DNA of 64,000 nt from an uncultured Cellulophaga sp. (GTDB lineage: Bacteria; Bacteroidota; Bacteroidia; Flavobacteriales; Flavobacteriaceae). The position numbers and the translations under genes were made by a program. The stretch lies in NCBI GenBank assembly GCA_947491225.1, contig CANLIE010000001.1, positions 81,747-145,746 of the forward strand, given 5' to 3'. The notes beneath the pieces are model-generated. The model was not told where the DNA came from. It searched no databases and saw only the letters and a program-made list of their open reading frames with translations. Of the stretch, positions 45,477-54,156 are shown piece by piece. Position 1 is the stretch's first letter, and each line of letters begins with the position of its first letter.

Positions 45477-45790
45477 GTCTTTTTTCTATTAATTGAAAAA
45501 GCTATTTAATGATCTATTAAGAAAATCATTCTAAATTTATTTCAAAACCTCAGCATAGAATTTTAAAGCCTGAGTTTAATATAAGAAAAGTTAAATTCTT
45601 ACATTAAACTCAGGCTTAAAGTGTTGTAAAAACTAAAACTTCTAGAACTCCTAAAACTCAGGGAGTCAAAATTTTAGTTAGCCTCCTAGCTTACTTCTTT
45701 AATTAATATTCCACAAATAGTGTTGCCTTATTATAACAAATATTAATTCTCTTTATCCTTGAACAAGAATAAAAGACCTTTTTATCCCTA
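45477..45790. other. Intergenic region between the copper module and the nos operon
   Basis: There is no gene. The region contains the 15-base inverted repeat listed separately and AT-rich sequence leading to the FNR-like site at 45791. Confidence 0.5.
45566..45617. terminator. Long inverted repeat, probable terminator of the copper module
   Basis: AAGCCTGAGTTTAAT (45566-45580) and ATTAAACTCAGGCTT (45603-45617) are perfect inverted copies. The inner ATAAGAA / TTCTTAC nearly extends the stem. It starts 90 bases behind the last gene and has only short T/A tails, so it may be a bidirectional terminator or a worn repeat. Confidence 0.5.
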
Positions 45791-45808
45791 ATATGATATA
45801 AATCATAT
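45791..45808 (+). promoter_or_regulatory. FNR/CRP-family operator of the nos operon
   Basis: ATATGATATAAATCATAT is a palindrome with the core TGAT-N4-ATCA, the FNR/NNR-type half sites. Its centre (45799.5) lies 29.5 bases before the TAnnTTTG box, which puts it near -41 from the expected transcription start, the class II activator position. Confidence 0.7.
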
Positions 45809-45828
45809 TTTTCTCTATAATCTACAAT

Positions 45829-45836
45829 TACCTTTG
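45829..45836 (+). promoter_or_regulatory. -7 promoter box of the nos operon
   Basis: TACCTTTG is an exact TAnnTTTG match, 28 bases before the ATG of the cytochrome c gene. No good -33 TTTG lies at the usual distance, which fits an activator-dependent promoter. Confidence 0.65.
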
Positions 45837-45863
45837 ACTTATAAACTTTAAAACAATCATAAA

Positions 45864-46367
45864 ATGAAAATAAGTATTACAAGTTTAGTAATGGTACTTT
45901 TTATACTTCTGACAAGTTGTGGAGGTAAAGAAGAAAAAAAAGAAGGTTTTAGTGTTGATCGTTCAAAAAAAACTGAAAAGCCTACTAAGGTAGCTCCAGT
46001 AAGTAATGAAGTTCCCGCTTCAAAACGTGTTATTCTAGAAAACAAAGGTGTGGGACAAATTAAATCTATTACACTTGACGCAGAAATAGATACAAAAATG
46101 GCAAGTGAAGGTGAGGCAATTTTTAAAACCAACTGTTCTGCTTGTCATAAAATAGAGAAACGTTTCATAGGTCCATCACCAAAAGGAATTCTAGAAAGAA
46201 GAAGCCCTGAGTGGATTATGAATATGATACTGGATCCAAAATTAATGACAGAAGAAGATCAATGTGCTAAAGATTTGTTAATTGAGTTTAATGGAGCTGC
46301 AATGGCTAACCAAAACCTTACTGTAGAACAAACCAGATCTATTTTAGAATATTTTAGAACCCTATAA
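45864..46367 (+). CDS. Cytochrome c lipoprotein of the nos operon
   Basis: A 167-residue periplasmic monoheme cytochrome. Lipobox LLTSC (Cys19) is followed by a long charged linker. The heme attachment motif CSACH is at residues 91-95 within AIFKTNCSACHKIEK, and the later FNGAAMANQNLT likely supplies the axial Met. As first gene of the nos operon it is the probable electron donor to NosZ, taking the place of the NosR/NosC systems of other bacteria (inference from position). It follows an FNR-like promoter and is 11 bases ahead of the fasciclin gene. Confidence 0.88.
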   Translation: MKISITSLVMVLFILLTSCGGKEEKKEGFSVDRSKKTEKPTKVAPVSNEVPASKRVILENKGVGQIKSITLDAEIDTKMASEGEAIFKTNCSACHKIEKRFIGPSPKGILERRSPEWIMNMILDPKLMTEEDQCAKDLLIEFNGAAMANQNLTVEQTRSILEYFRTL

Positions 46368-46378
46368 ACATAGAAGTT

Positions 46379-46957
46379 ATGAATACCAACAACCTTAAAT
46401 CTTTGATTGGTTCTTTTTTGATAATGCTTTTTATTTTAAGCTGCAAAAATGAACCAAAAACAGAAAACACTTCCGTTCCTAAAACTACTGAAACGGAAAA
46501 TACAGAAAAGAAAGGTCAAGCCTTTATCGAAGATGATGGGTCTACACCCAATGTCCTACAAATAGCCATAGGTTCCCCAGAACATAGCACCTTGGTGACA
46601 GCAGTACAAGCAGCAGATTTAGAAAATTCACTTGTTAATGCAGGGCCTTTAATGGTTTTTGCACCAACCAATAAAGCCTTTGATGCATTACCAGCAGAAA
46701 CTGTAAAAGATTTATTAAAACCAGAAAACAAAGCTACTTTGGCCAATATTTTAAAACATCATGTTACTGCTGGCAACTATACGATAGACTTCTTAAAAAA
46801 ATTCAAAAAATTGGGTCAAGCAAATGATCAAAATACAACAGTAGAAGTAAAAGGGAATGATGTTTATGTTGGCGGCGCCAAGATTATTGCAAGTATTCCT
46901 GCTGGTAATGGAATAGTACACGTAGTAGATAAAGTGATTATTCCGCCTTCAAAATAA
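46379..46957 (+). CDS. Fasciclin-domain lipoprotein of the nos operon
   Basis: A 192-residue protein with lipobox LSC (near residue 22) and a Thr/Glu-rich linker. One FAS1 domain follows, with PEHSTLVTAVQAADLENSL, GPLMVFAPTNKAFDALP, LKHHVTAGNYT and NGIVHVVDKVIIPP, the standard H1/H2 boxes of fasciclin proteins. FAS1 domains mediate protein or surface contacts, and a link to nitrous oxide reduction is not established. Its place between the cytochrome and nosZ suggests it helps dock or stabilise the envelope NosZ complex (inference). Confidence 0.88.
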   Translation: MNTNNLKSLIGSFLIMLFILSCKNEPKTENTSVPKTTETENTEKKGQAFIEDDGSTPNVLQIAIGSPEHSTLVTAVQAADLENSLVNAGPLMVFAPTNKAFDALPAETVKDLLKPENKATLANILKHHVTAGNYTIDFLKKFKKLGQANDQNTTVEVKGNDVYVGGAKIIASIPAGNGIVHVVDKVIIPPSK

Positions 46958-46990
46958 GTACAAATTAAAGACAACTAAAAATCATTGAAA

Positions 46991-48955
46991 ATGAAAAAGT
47001 ACAATTATTATTTATTAACGCTTATTGGGGCAGCTGCATTACTTAGCAGTTGTGGCAATCAAAATGGTGGCGGCAAATCCTCTAATGGAGCCTTATCCTC
47101 AAGTGCTGCAGAAAAAGTATATGTAGCTCCAGGAGAGCAAGATGAATTTTATGCATTTATGTCTGGCGGATATAGTGGAAACCTAACAGTATACGGTTTA
47201 CCATCTGGTCGTATGTTTAAAGAAATCCCAGTATTCTCTCAATTTCCAACTTCTGGATATGGTTATTCAGAAGAAACAAAACCAATGTTAAATACCTCTT
47301 TTGGATTTGTACCATGGGATGATGCGCACCACCCAGATATTTCACAAACCAAAGGAGTCTTAGACGGAAGATGGATTTTTATAAACGGTAACAACACACC
47401 CCGTATAGCTAAAATTGATTTAACAACTTTTGAAACCACCGAAATAATTGAAATTCCTAATAGTGCAGGGAACCATAGTTCTTCATTTATAACGGAAAAC
47501 ACTGAATATGTAGTTGCTGGCACACGTTTTTCCGTTCCAGTTCCACAAAGAGATATGCCTATAAACGAGTATAAAGGAAACTTTAAAGGAGCGTTATCAT
47601 TCATAAGCGTAGCTCCAGATGATGGTAAATTAAACCTTGAGTTTCAGATAATGATGCCTGGGTTTAACTATGATCTTTCTCATCCAGGTCGTGGAAAATC
47701 TCACGGTTGGTTCTTCTTTACAACTTACAATACTGAGGAGGCAAATTCGCTTTTAGAAGTTAACGCTTCACAAAATGATAAAGATTTTATTGCTGCCATT
47801 AATTGGAAAAAAGTAGAAGAATATGTAAAAAATGGCGGTGGCGAAAAAATGCCCGCTAACTATGCACATAATGTTTATGATGAGCATACACACACAGCTA
47901 CTTCTACTATGAAAAAAGAAGTAATAACTGTTGATCCTACCAAAATACCAGGCGCAGTATTCTTTTTACCAACACCTAAGTCTCCTCATGGCTGTGATGT
48001 TGATCCTTCTGGAGAATATATCATTGGAAACGGAAAATTATCAGCCGATTTAACAGTGCATTCTTTTGATAATATGATTGCTGCTATTGAAGGCAAAAAA
48101 TTTGATGGAGAAGCGTACGGAATTCCTATTTTAAAATTTGAAGATGTGCTTGCCGGAACTGTTAAAAGTGGTGGTTTAGGTCCACTGCATACAGAGTTTG
48201 ATGGCAAAGGAAATGCATACACTACATTTTTTATATCATCAGAAGTTGTAAAATGGAAACTAGGCACTTGGGAAGTATTAGATAGAAAACCAACTTTCTA
48301 CTCAGTAGGACACTTAATGATTCCTGGAGGAAACTCAGCCAAACCTTATGGAAAATATGTAGTAGCTATGAACAAGATTACAAAAGATCGCTACCTACCT
48401 ACAGGTCCAGAACTGGAACACTCTGCTCAATTGTATGATATTACAGGAGATAAGATGGAGCTAATTTATGATTTTCCAACGCATGGAGAACCACACTACG
48501 CTGCTGGTATTCCTGCTGAACTTTTATCCTCTAAATCTAAAAAAATATATAGATTAACAGAAAACAAACATCCTTACGCTGTTTTAAGCCCAGATAAAGC
48601 TAGAGTAGAACGTAATGGCAAAGAGGTTCACGTTTATATGTCTATGATTCGTAGTCACTTTACACCTGATAATATTGAAGGAATTAAGGTAGGAGATAAA
48701 GTATATTTTCATATTACAAACCACGAACAAGATTTTGACGTACCACACGGCTTTGCTATGATAGGACAGAATACTTCTGAATTGTTAATTATGCCTGGAC
48801 AAACCAAAACATCACTTTGGGAACCTAAAAAAGAAGGTATATGGCCATTCTATTGTACAGATTTCTGCTCTGCTTTACACCAAGAAATGCAAGGTTACGT
48901 AAGAGTATCAGCTGCAAACTCTAATGTGCCACTAACTTATACACTAGGAGAATAA
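46991..48955 (+). CDS. nosZ: Nitrous oxide reductase, clade II (Sec-dependent, lipoprotein type)
   Basis: A 654-residue periplasmic copper enzyme reducing N2O to N2. The signal peptide is Sec/lipoprotein type with lipobox LLSSC (Cys21), not the Tat type of clade I. The seven-bladed propeller carries CuZ histidine blocks such as WDDAHHPD, GNHSSSF, PKSPHGCDV and HGEPHYA. The cupredoxin domain holds the CuA ligands His586 (VPHGFAMIG), Cys622, Cys626, His630 and Met633 in CTDFCSALHQEMQGY, so all visible copper ligands are intact. The ATG at 46991 is used rather than a TTG six bases upstream. A terminator hairpin follows the gene. Confidence 0.96.
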   Translation: MKKYNYYLLTLIGAAALLSSCGNQNGGGKSSNGALSSSAAEKVYVAPGEQDEFYAFMSGGYSGNLTVYGLPSGRMFKEIPVFSQFPTSGYGYSEETKPMLNTSFGFVPWDDAHHPDISQTKGVLDGRWIFINGNNTPRIAKIDLTTFETTEIIEIPNSAGNHSSSFITENTEYVVAGTRFSVPVPQRDMPINEYKGNFKGALSFISVAPDDGKLNLEFQIMMPGFNYDLSHPGRGKSHGWFFFTTYNTEEANSLLEVNASQNDKDFIAAINWKKVEEYVKNGGGEKMPANYAHNVYDEHTHTATSTMKKEVITVDPTKIPGAVFFLPTPKSPHGCDVDPSGEYIIGNGKLSADLTVHSFDNMIAAIEGKKFDGEAYGIPILKFEDVLAGTVKSGGLGPLHTEFDGKGNAYTTFFISSEVVKWKLGTWEVLDRKPTFYSVGHLMIPGGNSAKPYGKYVVAMNKITKDRYLPTGPELEHSAQLYDITGDKMELIYDFPTHGEPHYAAGIPAELLSSKSKKIYRLTENKHPYAVLSPDKARVERNGKEVHVYMSMIRSHFTPDNIEGIKVGDKVYFHITNHEQDFDVPHGFAMIGQNTSELLIMPGQTKTSLWEPKKEGIWPFYCTDFCSALHQEMQGYVRVSAANSNVPLTYTLGE

Positions 48956-48981
48956 TCTTAATAGTCTGTTTATTTCAAAAT

Positions 48982-49018
48982 AAAAGCGGGCTGCGTTCTA
49001 GGATCAGCCCGCTTTTTT
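48982..49018 (+). terminator. Hairpin terminator within the nos cluster, after nosZ
   Basis: AAAAGCGGGCTG (48982-48993) and CAGCCCGCTTTT (49005-49016), plus TT, form a strong GC-rich terminator. As the nos genes continue downstream, partial read-through or a second promoter is needed. It may set nosZ in excess over the accessory genes. Confidence 0.85.
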
Positions 49019-49071
49019 AAACTAAAAAAACCATAACCAATAACTAAGTCTAAATTTTAACATTAAAAGCT

Positions 49072-49692
49072 ATGAAAAAAGCAAGTGTACTAATGATTAT
49101 TGGCCCGTTACTTTTCTTGGGGTTATTTGCTTTTCCATTATGGAATATAATGCTTGGAGCTCCCCAGTATCCTGAGCCATTAGGAATGAACATACATATA
49201 GATGGTATTCGTGGCGCATCAGAATTTGACATTCAGAACATAGACGGACTTAATCACTATATAGGTATGCGTAAACTACCAAAAGCAGAAGATATGTGGG
49301 AGTTTAGTACTTTTCCCATAGTAATTGGAGTAATGATTGCGTTGGGTGTACTAATAGGAATACTGGGCTTCTTTAAAAAAGTAAGCTATAAATGGTTTAT
49401 GGGATGGTTTCTGTTAATGTCCATTTTAGGAATCCTTGGTATGTATGATTTTAATGCTTGGATGGTAGATTATGGTACAAACCTTGACCCCAATGCAATT
49501 ATGAAGTTAGCAAACCCAGATGGCACTCCTATGAGCTATAAACCGCCGCTTTTTGGACATACAAAGATGCTGAATTTTGATGTTACATCGCTTCCATCTA
49601 CAGGTGCATGGATGATGTTTATTGGTATGATGTTTACTGTTATTGCCTTCTACCTAGGCTTAAAAAGTAAAAGACAATCCACGACTAAATAG
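49072..49692 (+). CDS. Four-helix membrane protein of the nos cluster (NosB position)
   Basis: A 206-residue protein with four predicted transmembrane helices (about 5-25, 82-104, 108-128 and 180-198). A long periplasmic part lies between the first two, with PEPLGMNIHIDGIRGASEFD and LNHYIGMRKL. Met- and His-bearing segments near the membrane (HYIGMRKLPKAEDMW, FGHTKMLNFD) could contact copper or a partner. An integral membrane protein at this place behind nosZ is a known trait of clade II clusters, where it is called NosB in epsilonproteobacteria. Identity with NosB is likely by position but not proven. Confidence 0.75.
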   Translation: MKKASVLMIIGPLLFLGLFAFPLWNIMLGAPQYPEPLGMNIHIDGIRGASEFDIQNIDGLNHYIGMRKLPKAEDMWEFSTFPIVIGVMIALGVLIGILGFFKKVSYKWFMGWFLLMSILGILGMYDFNAWMVDYGTNLDPNAIMKLANPDGTPMSYKPPLFGHTKMLNFDVTSLPSTGAWMMFIGMMFTVIAFYLGLKSKRQSTTK

Positions 49693-49699
49693 ATATGTT

Positions 49700-50128
49700 A
49701 TGAAAAAGTTTTTGCTTGGAATATCTGTTGTATTAACCCTAATAGGATGTAACATAAGTGCAAAACCCATTAATTATGGTTCTGATGGCTGTCACTATTG
49801 TAGTATGACAATTGTAGACAAACAGCATGCAGCTGAATTTGTCACAAAAAAAGGAAGATCCTATGTTTTTGATGCATCTGAATGTATGCTAAACCATTTA
49901 AAAGAAATAGACAGTACAACTGTTGCCCTTTTTTTTGTAAATGATTACAATACCCCTGGGGAATTGATTGACGCTACACAAGCTACTTATCTTATCAGTA
50001 AAAACATTCCAAGCCCTATGGGAGCGTTTTTATCTGCGTTTGCAACAAAAGAAGAGGCAGAGTATGCATTGTCTAAAAGCCATGGAAAAATTTTTACATG
50101 GAAAGAATTATTAAATCATTTCAATTAA
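49700..50128 (+). CDS. nosL: NosL copper chaperone lipoprotein
   Basis: A 142-residue outer- or inner-membrane-anchored lipoprotein with lipobox LIGC (Cys17). The motif GCHYCSMTI with Cys31, Cys34 and Met36 is the Cu(I)-binding signature of NosL. DKQHAAEFVTKKGRSYVFD and ASECMLNHL are the conserved NosL core. It delivers copper to the NosDFY machine for CuZ assembly. It sits eight bases behind the membrane protein gene and ten bases ahead of nosD. Confidence 0.92.
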   Translation: MKKFLLGISVVLTLIGCNISAKPINYGSDGCHYCSMTIVDKQHAAEFVTKKGRSYVFDASECMLNHLKEIDSTTVALFFVNDYNTPGELIDATQATYLISKNIPSPMGAFLSAFATKEEAEYALSKSHGKIFTWKELLNHFN

Positions 50129-50137
50129 CCATTCTTA

Positions 50138-51376
50138 ATGAAGGTCATTCATAAATTATTTTTTATTACTTTACTGCTCTTTGGATATTTCCTCTCAGCA
50201 AAAACAATTATAATTTGTCCTACTTGCAAGGTAAAATCTATTAAAGAAGGTATTGCCATTGCTGCAGATTATGACACTCTTTTAATAAAAAAAGGAACAT
50301 ACAAAGAATACAACATTCAAATAACCAAACCATTAACTTTATTAGGTGAAAATTATCCGGTAATTGATGGTGAAGACAAAGGCGAAATAATTACCATCCA
50401 GTCTAATGATGTTACCATAGATGGGCTCTTTATCATTAACGTAGGTACAAGTTACACTACTGATTATGCTGCTATACGTGTAGTAAAAAGTGAAAATTTT
50501 TTAATTCAGAATGTAGTACTAGAAAAACTATTTTTTGGTATTTACTTAGAAAAATCAAATAATGGGCGAATCTATCATAACAAAATTATTGGTGATGCTG
50601 TAGATGAATATAATTCTGGCAATGGCATACAACTTTGGTATTCAAAAAACATTGAAGTAGAAAAAAACATAGTACAACATGTAAGAGATGGTATTTACTT
50701 AGAGTTCTCAGATAATATTACTATTAAAAAAAATACAAGTACGGACAACCTACGTTATGGACTACATTTTATGTTCTCTAATGATGATGTTTACACAGAT
50801 AATACTTTTGAAAACAATGGTGCTGGTGTTGCAGTAATGTTCTCTAAACGTATAAAAATGAATGGTAATACTTTTAAAAAAAACTGGGGAACAGCAGCCT
50901 TTGGTTTACTTTTAAAAGAAATTACTGATGCAGAAATTATAAACAACACTTTTGAAGAAAATACCATTGGTATTAACATAGAAGGCTCTAATCGTATAAA
51001 TTACACAAACAATAATTTCATAAGAAACGGATGGGCTGTTAAAGTACTTGGTGCTTGCTATACCAATGTTTTTTCAAAAAATAACTTCTTGTACAATTCT
51101 TTTGACATATCCTATAATAGTAAACTAAACGACAATAGTTTTGATCAAAATTACTGGAGTAATTATACAGGTTATGATTTAGATAAAAATGGTATTGGAG
51201 ATATCCCCTATAGACCTGTAAAACTGTTTTCATATATTGTAAATCGCACTCCAGAAACTATAGTACTCCTGCGTAGCTTATTTATGGATATTATTGATTT
51301 TTCTGAGAAAGTATCTCCCGTTTTTACACCAGACAATCTTATGGATGCCAATCCTTTAATGCATAAAAGAAAATGA
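50138..51376 (+). CDS. nosD: NosD, periplasmic copper-site assembly protein
   Basis: A 412-residue protein with a signal peptide ending FLSAK (near residue 22) and a right-handed parallel beta-helix of NosD/CASH repeats. Typical turns include GIQLWYSKNIEVEKNIVQ, GIYLEFSDNITIKKNTST, GLHFMFSNDDVYTDNTFENN (each about 22-23 residues) and NNNFIRNGWAVKVLGAC. NYWSNYTGYDLDKNGIGDIP near residues 345-364 is the NosD-specific block. It works with NosF and NosY to load sulfide/copper onto NosZ. Its stop overlaps the nosF start (ATGA). Confidence 0.94.
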   Translation: MKVIHKLFFITLLLFGYFLSAKTIIICPTCKVKSIKEGIAIAADYDTLLIKKGTYKEYNIQITKPLTLLGENYPVIDGEDKGEIITIQSNDVTIDGLFIINVGTSYTTDYAAIRVVKSENFLIQNVVLEKLFFGIYLEKSNNGRIYHNKIIGDAVDEYNSGNGIQLWYSKNIEVEKNIVQHVRDGIYLEFSDNITIKKNTSTDNLRYGLHFMFSNDDVYTDNTFENNGAGVAVMFSKRIKMNGNTFKKNWGTAAFGLLLKEITDAEIINNTFEENTIGINIEGSNRINYTNNNFIRNGWAVKVLGACYTNVFSKNNFLYNSFDISYNSKLNDNSFDQNYWSNYTGYDLDKNGIGDIPYRPVKLFSYIVNRTPETIVLLRSLFMDIIDFSEKVSPVFTPDNLMDANPLMHKRK

Positions 51377-52083
51377 TAAAAATAGAATTATTACATAAAA
51401 AATTTGGAAAAAACCAAGTACTGACTGGGTTGGATTTGCACATACAGAAAGGTGGTATTTTTGCAATCTTGGGGCCTAATGGTTCTGGAAAAACAACACT
51501 TATAAAAACAATTTTAGGTATGGTAGTGCCCAATACAGGAAATATTTCCGTTTTGGGAGAACCAATTAAAAACAAATGGAAATATAGACAAGAGATTGAA
51601 TACCTACCACAAATTGCTAATTTCCCTGGAAACCTTAAAGTCAAGGAACTTATACGTATGATAAAAGATCTTCGTCAAAAAAGCAGTGAAGAAGAAAAAT
51701 TAATACAATTATTTGCTTTAGAACCTTATTTAGATAAAAAACTGGCGACACTCTCAGGAGGAACAAAGCAAAAAGTAAATATTGTTTTAACTTTTATGTT
51801 TGATAGCCCATTAATTATACTTGACGAGCCAACTACTGGATTAGACCCTCTTGCATTAATCCGTTTAAAAGAGTTAATACAAGTAGAAAAGGAAAAAGGA
51901 AAAACAATATTAGTTACCTCACATATCATGCAATTTGTTGAAGAAGTTGCAGATGAAATTGTATATCTTTTAGAAGGCAAAATATACTTTAAAGGATCTA
52001 TACAAGAATTAATGACCAAAACAAAGCAAACAGATTTTGAACATGCCATTGCGGCCATAGCAACTCCTACTATTTATGATTAA
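51373..52083 (+). CDS. nosF: NosF, ABC transporter ATP-binding protein
   Basis: A 236-residue ATPase. Walker A is GPNGSGKTT (near residues 34-42), the ABC signature LSGGTKQK (near 128), Walker B LIILDEPTTGLDP and the switch His in LVTSHIMQFVEEVADE. With NosY it drives the NosD-linked transfer for CuZ maturation. It overlaps nosD by four bases and nosY by eight, so expression is tightly coupled. Confidence 0.94.
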   Translation: MIKIELLHKKFGKNQVLTGLDLHIQKGGIFAILGPNGSGKTTLIKTILGMVVPNTGNISVLGEPIKNKWKYRQEIEYLPQIANFPGNLKVKELIRMIKDLRQKSSEEEKLIQLFALEPYLDKKLATLSGGTKQKVNIVLTFMFDSPLIILDEPTTGLDPLALIRLKELIQVEKEKGKTILVTSHIMQFVEEVADEIVYLLEGKIYFKGSIQELMTKTKQTDFEHAIAAIATPTIYD

Positions 52084-52858
52084 AATTCTAAAATATAGTT
52101 TTTATGATTTAATGCGTAGCCGTTGGAGCTACATCTATTTTCTATTTTACCTTATCTTAGGTTTTGTACTATTATTTTTAAACAATGATGTATCTAAGGC
52201 AGTAATTACGTTAATGAACATTATCATCATATTAGTACCATTGATAGGAACAATATTTGGTGTAATGTACTACTACAATTCTAAGGAATTTACAGAGTTA
52301 CTTTTGGCACAGCCAATAAAACGGTCGTCCATTTTTTTAGGTCAATATTTTGGAGTAGCAGGCTCACTAACATTAAGTTTGGTTTTAGGCTTAGGTATAC
52401 CGTTTGTTTTATATGGACTTTTTAAAAGCGATGCCATTTTTGATTTTTCATTATTACTGGTAACAGGAGCTTTCTTAACCTTAATTTTTACTGCATTATC
52501 CTTTAACATTGCCTTGTCCAATGAAAACAAAATAAAAGGTTTTGGGTATGCTGTTCTTCTATGGCTATTTTTAGCCGTGATTTATGATGGCATTTTTCTA
52601 ATGTCTCTTATCATTTTTAAAGAATATCCGCTAGATACATTTTCATTAACAGCAACAATGTTAAACCCCATAGATTTGTCCAGAACATTAATTCTACTTA
52701 AACTAGATATTTCTGCACTTTTGGGATACACAGGAGCTGTTTTTAAACAGTTTTTTGGGACCAATACTGGTTTGGTTATTTCTATGGTAATGCTAGTGCT
52801 ATGGACTGCCATTCCTGTTTGGAGATTGTCTTACAAAGCCAACCGAAAAGATTTCTAA
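52076..52858 (+). CDS. nosY: NosY, ABC transporter permease
   Basis: A 260-residue ABC-2-type permease with six hydrophobic segments (about 18-36, 42-66, 88-118, 128-148, 160-186 and 236-254). EFTELLLAQPIKRSSIFLGQ is the coupling region typical of NosY/ABC-2 permeases. It pairs with NosF and carries NosD-linked assembly across the inner membrane. It is the last gene of the nos operon and is followed by a terminator. Confidence 0.92.
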   Translation: MIKILKYSFYDLMRSRWSYIYFLFYLILGFVLLFLNNDVSKAVITLMNIIIILVPLIGTIFGVMYYYNSKEFTELLLAQPIKRSSIFLGQYFGVAGSLTLSLVLGLGIPFVLYGLFKSDAIFDFSLLLVTGAFLTLIFTALSFNIALSNENKIKGFGYAVLLWLFLAVIYDGIFLMSLIIFKEYPLDTFSLTATMLNPIDLSRTLILLKLDISALLGYTGAVFKQFFGTNTGLVISMVMLVLWTAIPVWRLSYKANRKDF

Positions 52859-52893
52859 TAAAATTAAAATTCACAAGACAATATAAAAGCAAA

Positions 52894-52926
52894 AAACCTC
52901 AACTATTTCTAGTTGAGGTTTGTTTT
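52894..52926 (+). terminator. Terminator of the nos operon
   Basis: AAACCTCAACTA and TAGTTGAGGTTT with loop TTTC are followed by GTTTTG. It lies 35 bases behind the nosY stop. Confidence 0.85.
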
Positions 52927-53112
52927 GCTCCCCTTCATAATGTACTATCGAACGAATTGTTTTTGATTATCAAAGAGTTAGCCTAAAAACTATTCTTTAG
53001 TTATATAACTATCTATATTTAACACTTTTGCAGAAATAAAATGATTCATTATTCATAATCTATATGATTTAAACCTATAGTGCTAATTCAAAAAAATATT
53101 CTTTATTTTGAT

Positions 53113-54156
53113 ATGATGAATTTAAAATTACAAAAAAGACACTTTTTGTTTGGGGTACTACTTTCTCTAACAATATTATTTTATTTATGGTCTAAGCTTT
53201 TTTATCTATTTTTATTTTTAATAATTGTTATAGACTCTTTTACTACTAATCTTTCAGTAAAGTTTATCAAAAAAAGACTTTCAATCAAGGTATTTAATAT
53301 TATAAAATATAGTTATCTAATTATAGTGTCAATTTTTATGGCAATATTTATAAGAACTTTTTTATTTGATATTTACTTCGTGCCATCTAGTTCTATGGAA
53401 AAAACATTATCGCCAAATGATTATGTTTTAATAAATAAAATTTCATATGGTGTAAAAGTTCCAAAAAGAATCCAAGAAGTTCCTGTTATTGGTAATTTTT
53501 TCAGAAGAAATGGCAGATTAAATGAGTACGATTTATTTATGCCACTAGGTCCTTTCAAGGATTATAAAAGAGAGGATATTGTTGTCTTTAAATCTATTGA
53601 AGATAATAATGAGTTTTTGGTTAAACGTATAATAGGACTACCTAATGATATACTTACAATTAAAGATTCAAAAGTATTTATTAATGGAGAATATTTAAAA
53701 GAGAAAGACGATTATAGTTATGATTATGTGAATTTTTCTAAAGAGAATAATATAAAGGAAGTAAAAACTTATTCGAATGAAGAGTATCTAAAGTTAGGAA
53801 ATGAAATTAAAAACTCTTTAAAGAGAAATATTAAAAGTGAAGGTAATAGAGAAGTGCTAATATTTCCTACTTATATATCACAAAAAAAACAATGGTCTAG
53901 AGATAATTATGGCAAGATTATTGTTCCTAAAAAAGGAATGAAAATAAAACTTAATAGATATAACTTTGAATTATATAAAGAAATTATATACAGACACGAA
54001 AAAGAAATTATAAGCATTTCTGAGGATAAAACATATACCTTTAAAAATGATTATTTTTTTGTTATGGGAGATAATAGACATAATTCTTGGGATTCTCGCA
54101 ATTTTGGTTTTATTCCGGAGAATTATATTATGGGAAAATGTTTTGTGTTTTTTTAA
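53113..54156 (+). CDS. Accessory signal peptidase I (S26 family)
   Basis: A 347-residue membrane protease. Three hydrophobic segments occur in the first 95 residues. The catalytic Ser94 is in FVPSSSMEKTL, the general base Lys171 in NEFLVKRIIGLPND, and VMGDNRHNSWDSRNFGFIP is the conserved box E. An insert between box D and box E (roughly residues 185-300) carries many charged residues. Catalytic residues are complete. It is much shorter than the housekeeping LepB usual in this group (about 500 residues), which suggests a specialised copy. The ATG at 53113 is preferred over a GTG at 53080. It precedes a secreted-peptide gene, which is its likely substrate (inference). Confidence 0.85.
   Translation: MMNLKLQKRHFLFGVLLSLTILFYLWSKLFYLFLFLIIVIDSFTTNLSVKFIKKRLSIKVFNIIKYSYLIIVSIFMAIFIRTFLFDIYFVPSSSMEKTLSPNDYVLINKISYGVKVPKRIQEVPVIGNFFRRNGRLNEYDLFMPLGPFKDYKREDIVVFKSIEDNNEFLVKRIIGLPNDILTIKDSKVFINGEYLKEKDDYSYDYVNFSKENNIKEVKTYSNEEYLKLGNEIKNSLKRNIKSEGNREVLIFPTYISQKKQWSRDNYGKIIVPKKGMKIKLNRYNFELYKEIIYRHEKEIISISEDKTYTFKNDYFFVMGDNRHNSWDSRNFGFIPENYIMGKCFVFF

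Noticed and set aside
45566-45617. Insertion-sequence terminal repeats
   Set aside because: The arms are only 22 bases apart, with no transposase between or near them. A terminator or worn palindrome is simpler.
53080-53112. GTG start for the signal peptidase gene
   Set aside because: It would add 11 residues before the ATG pair at 53113 without improving the first helix; ATG is used.
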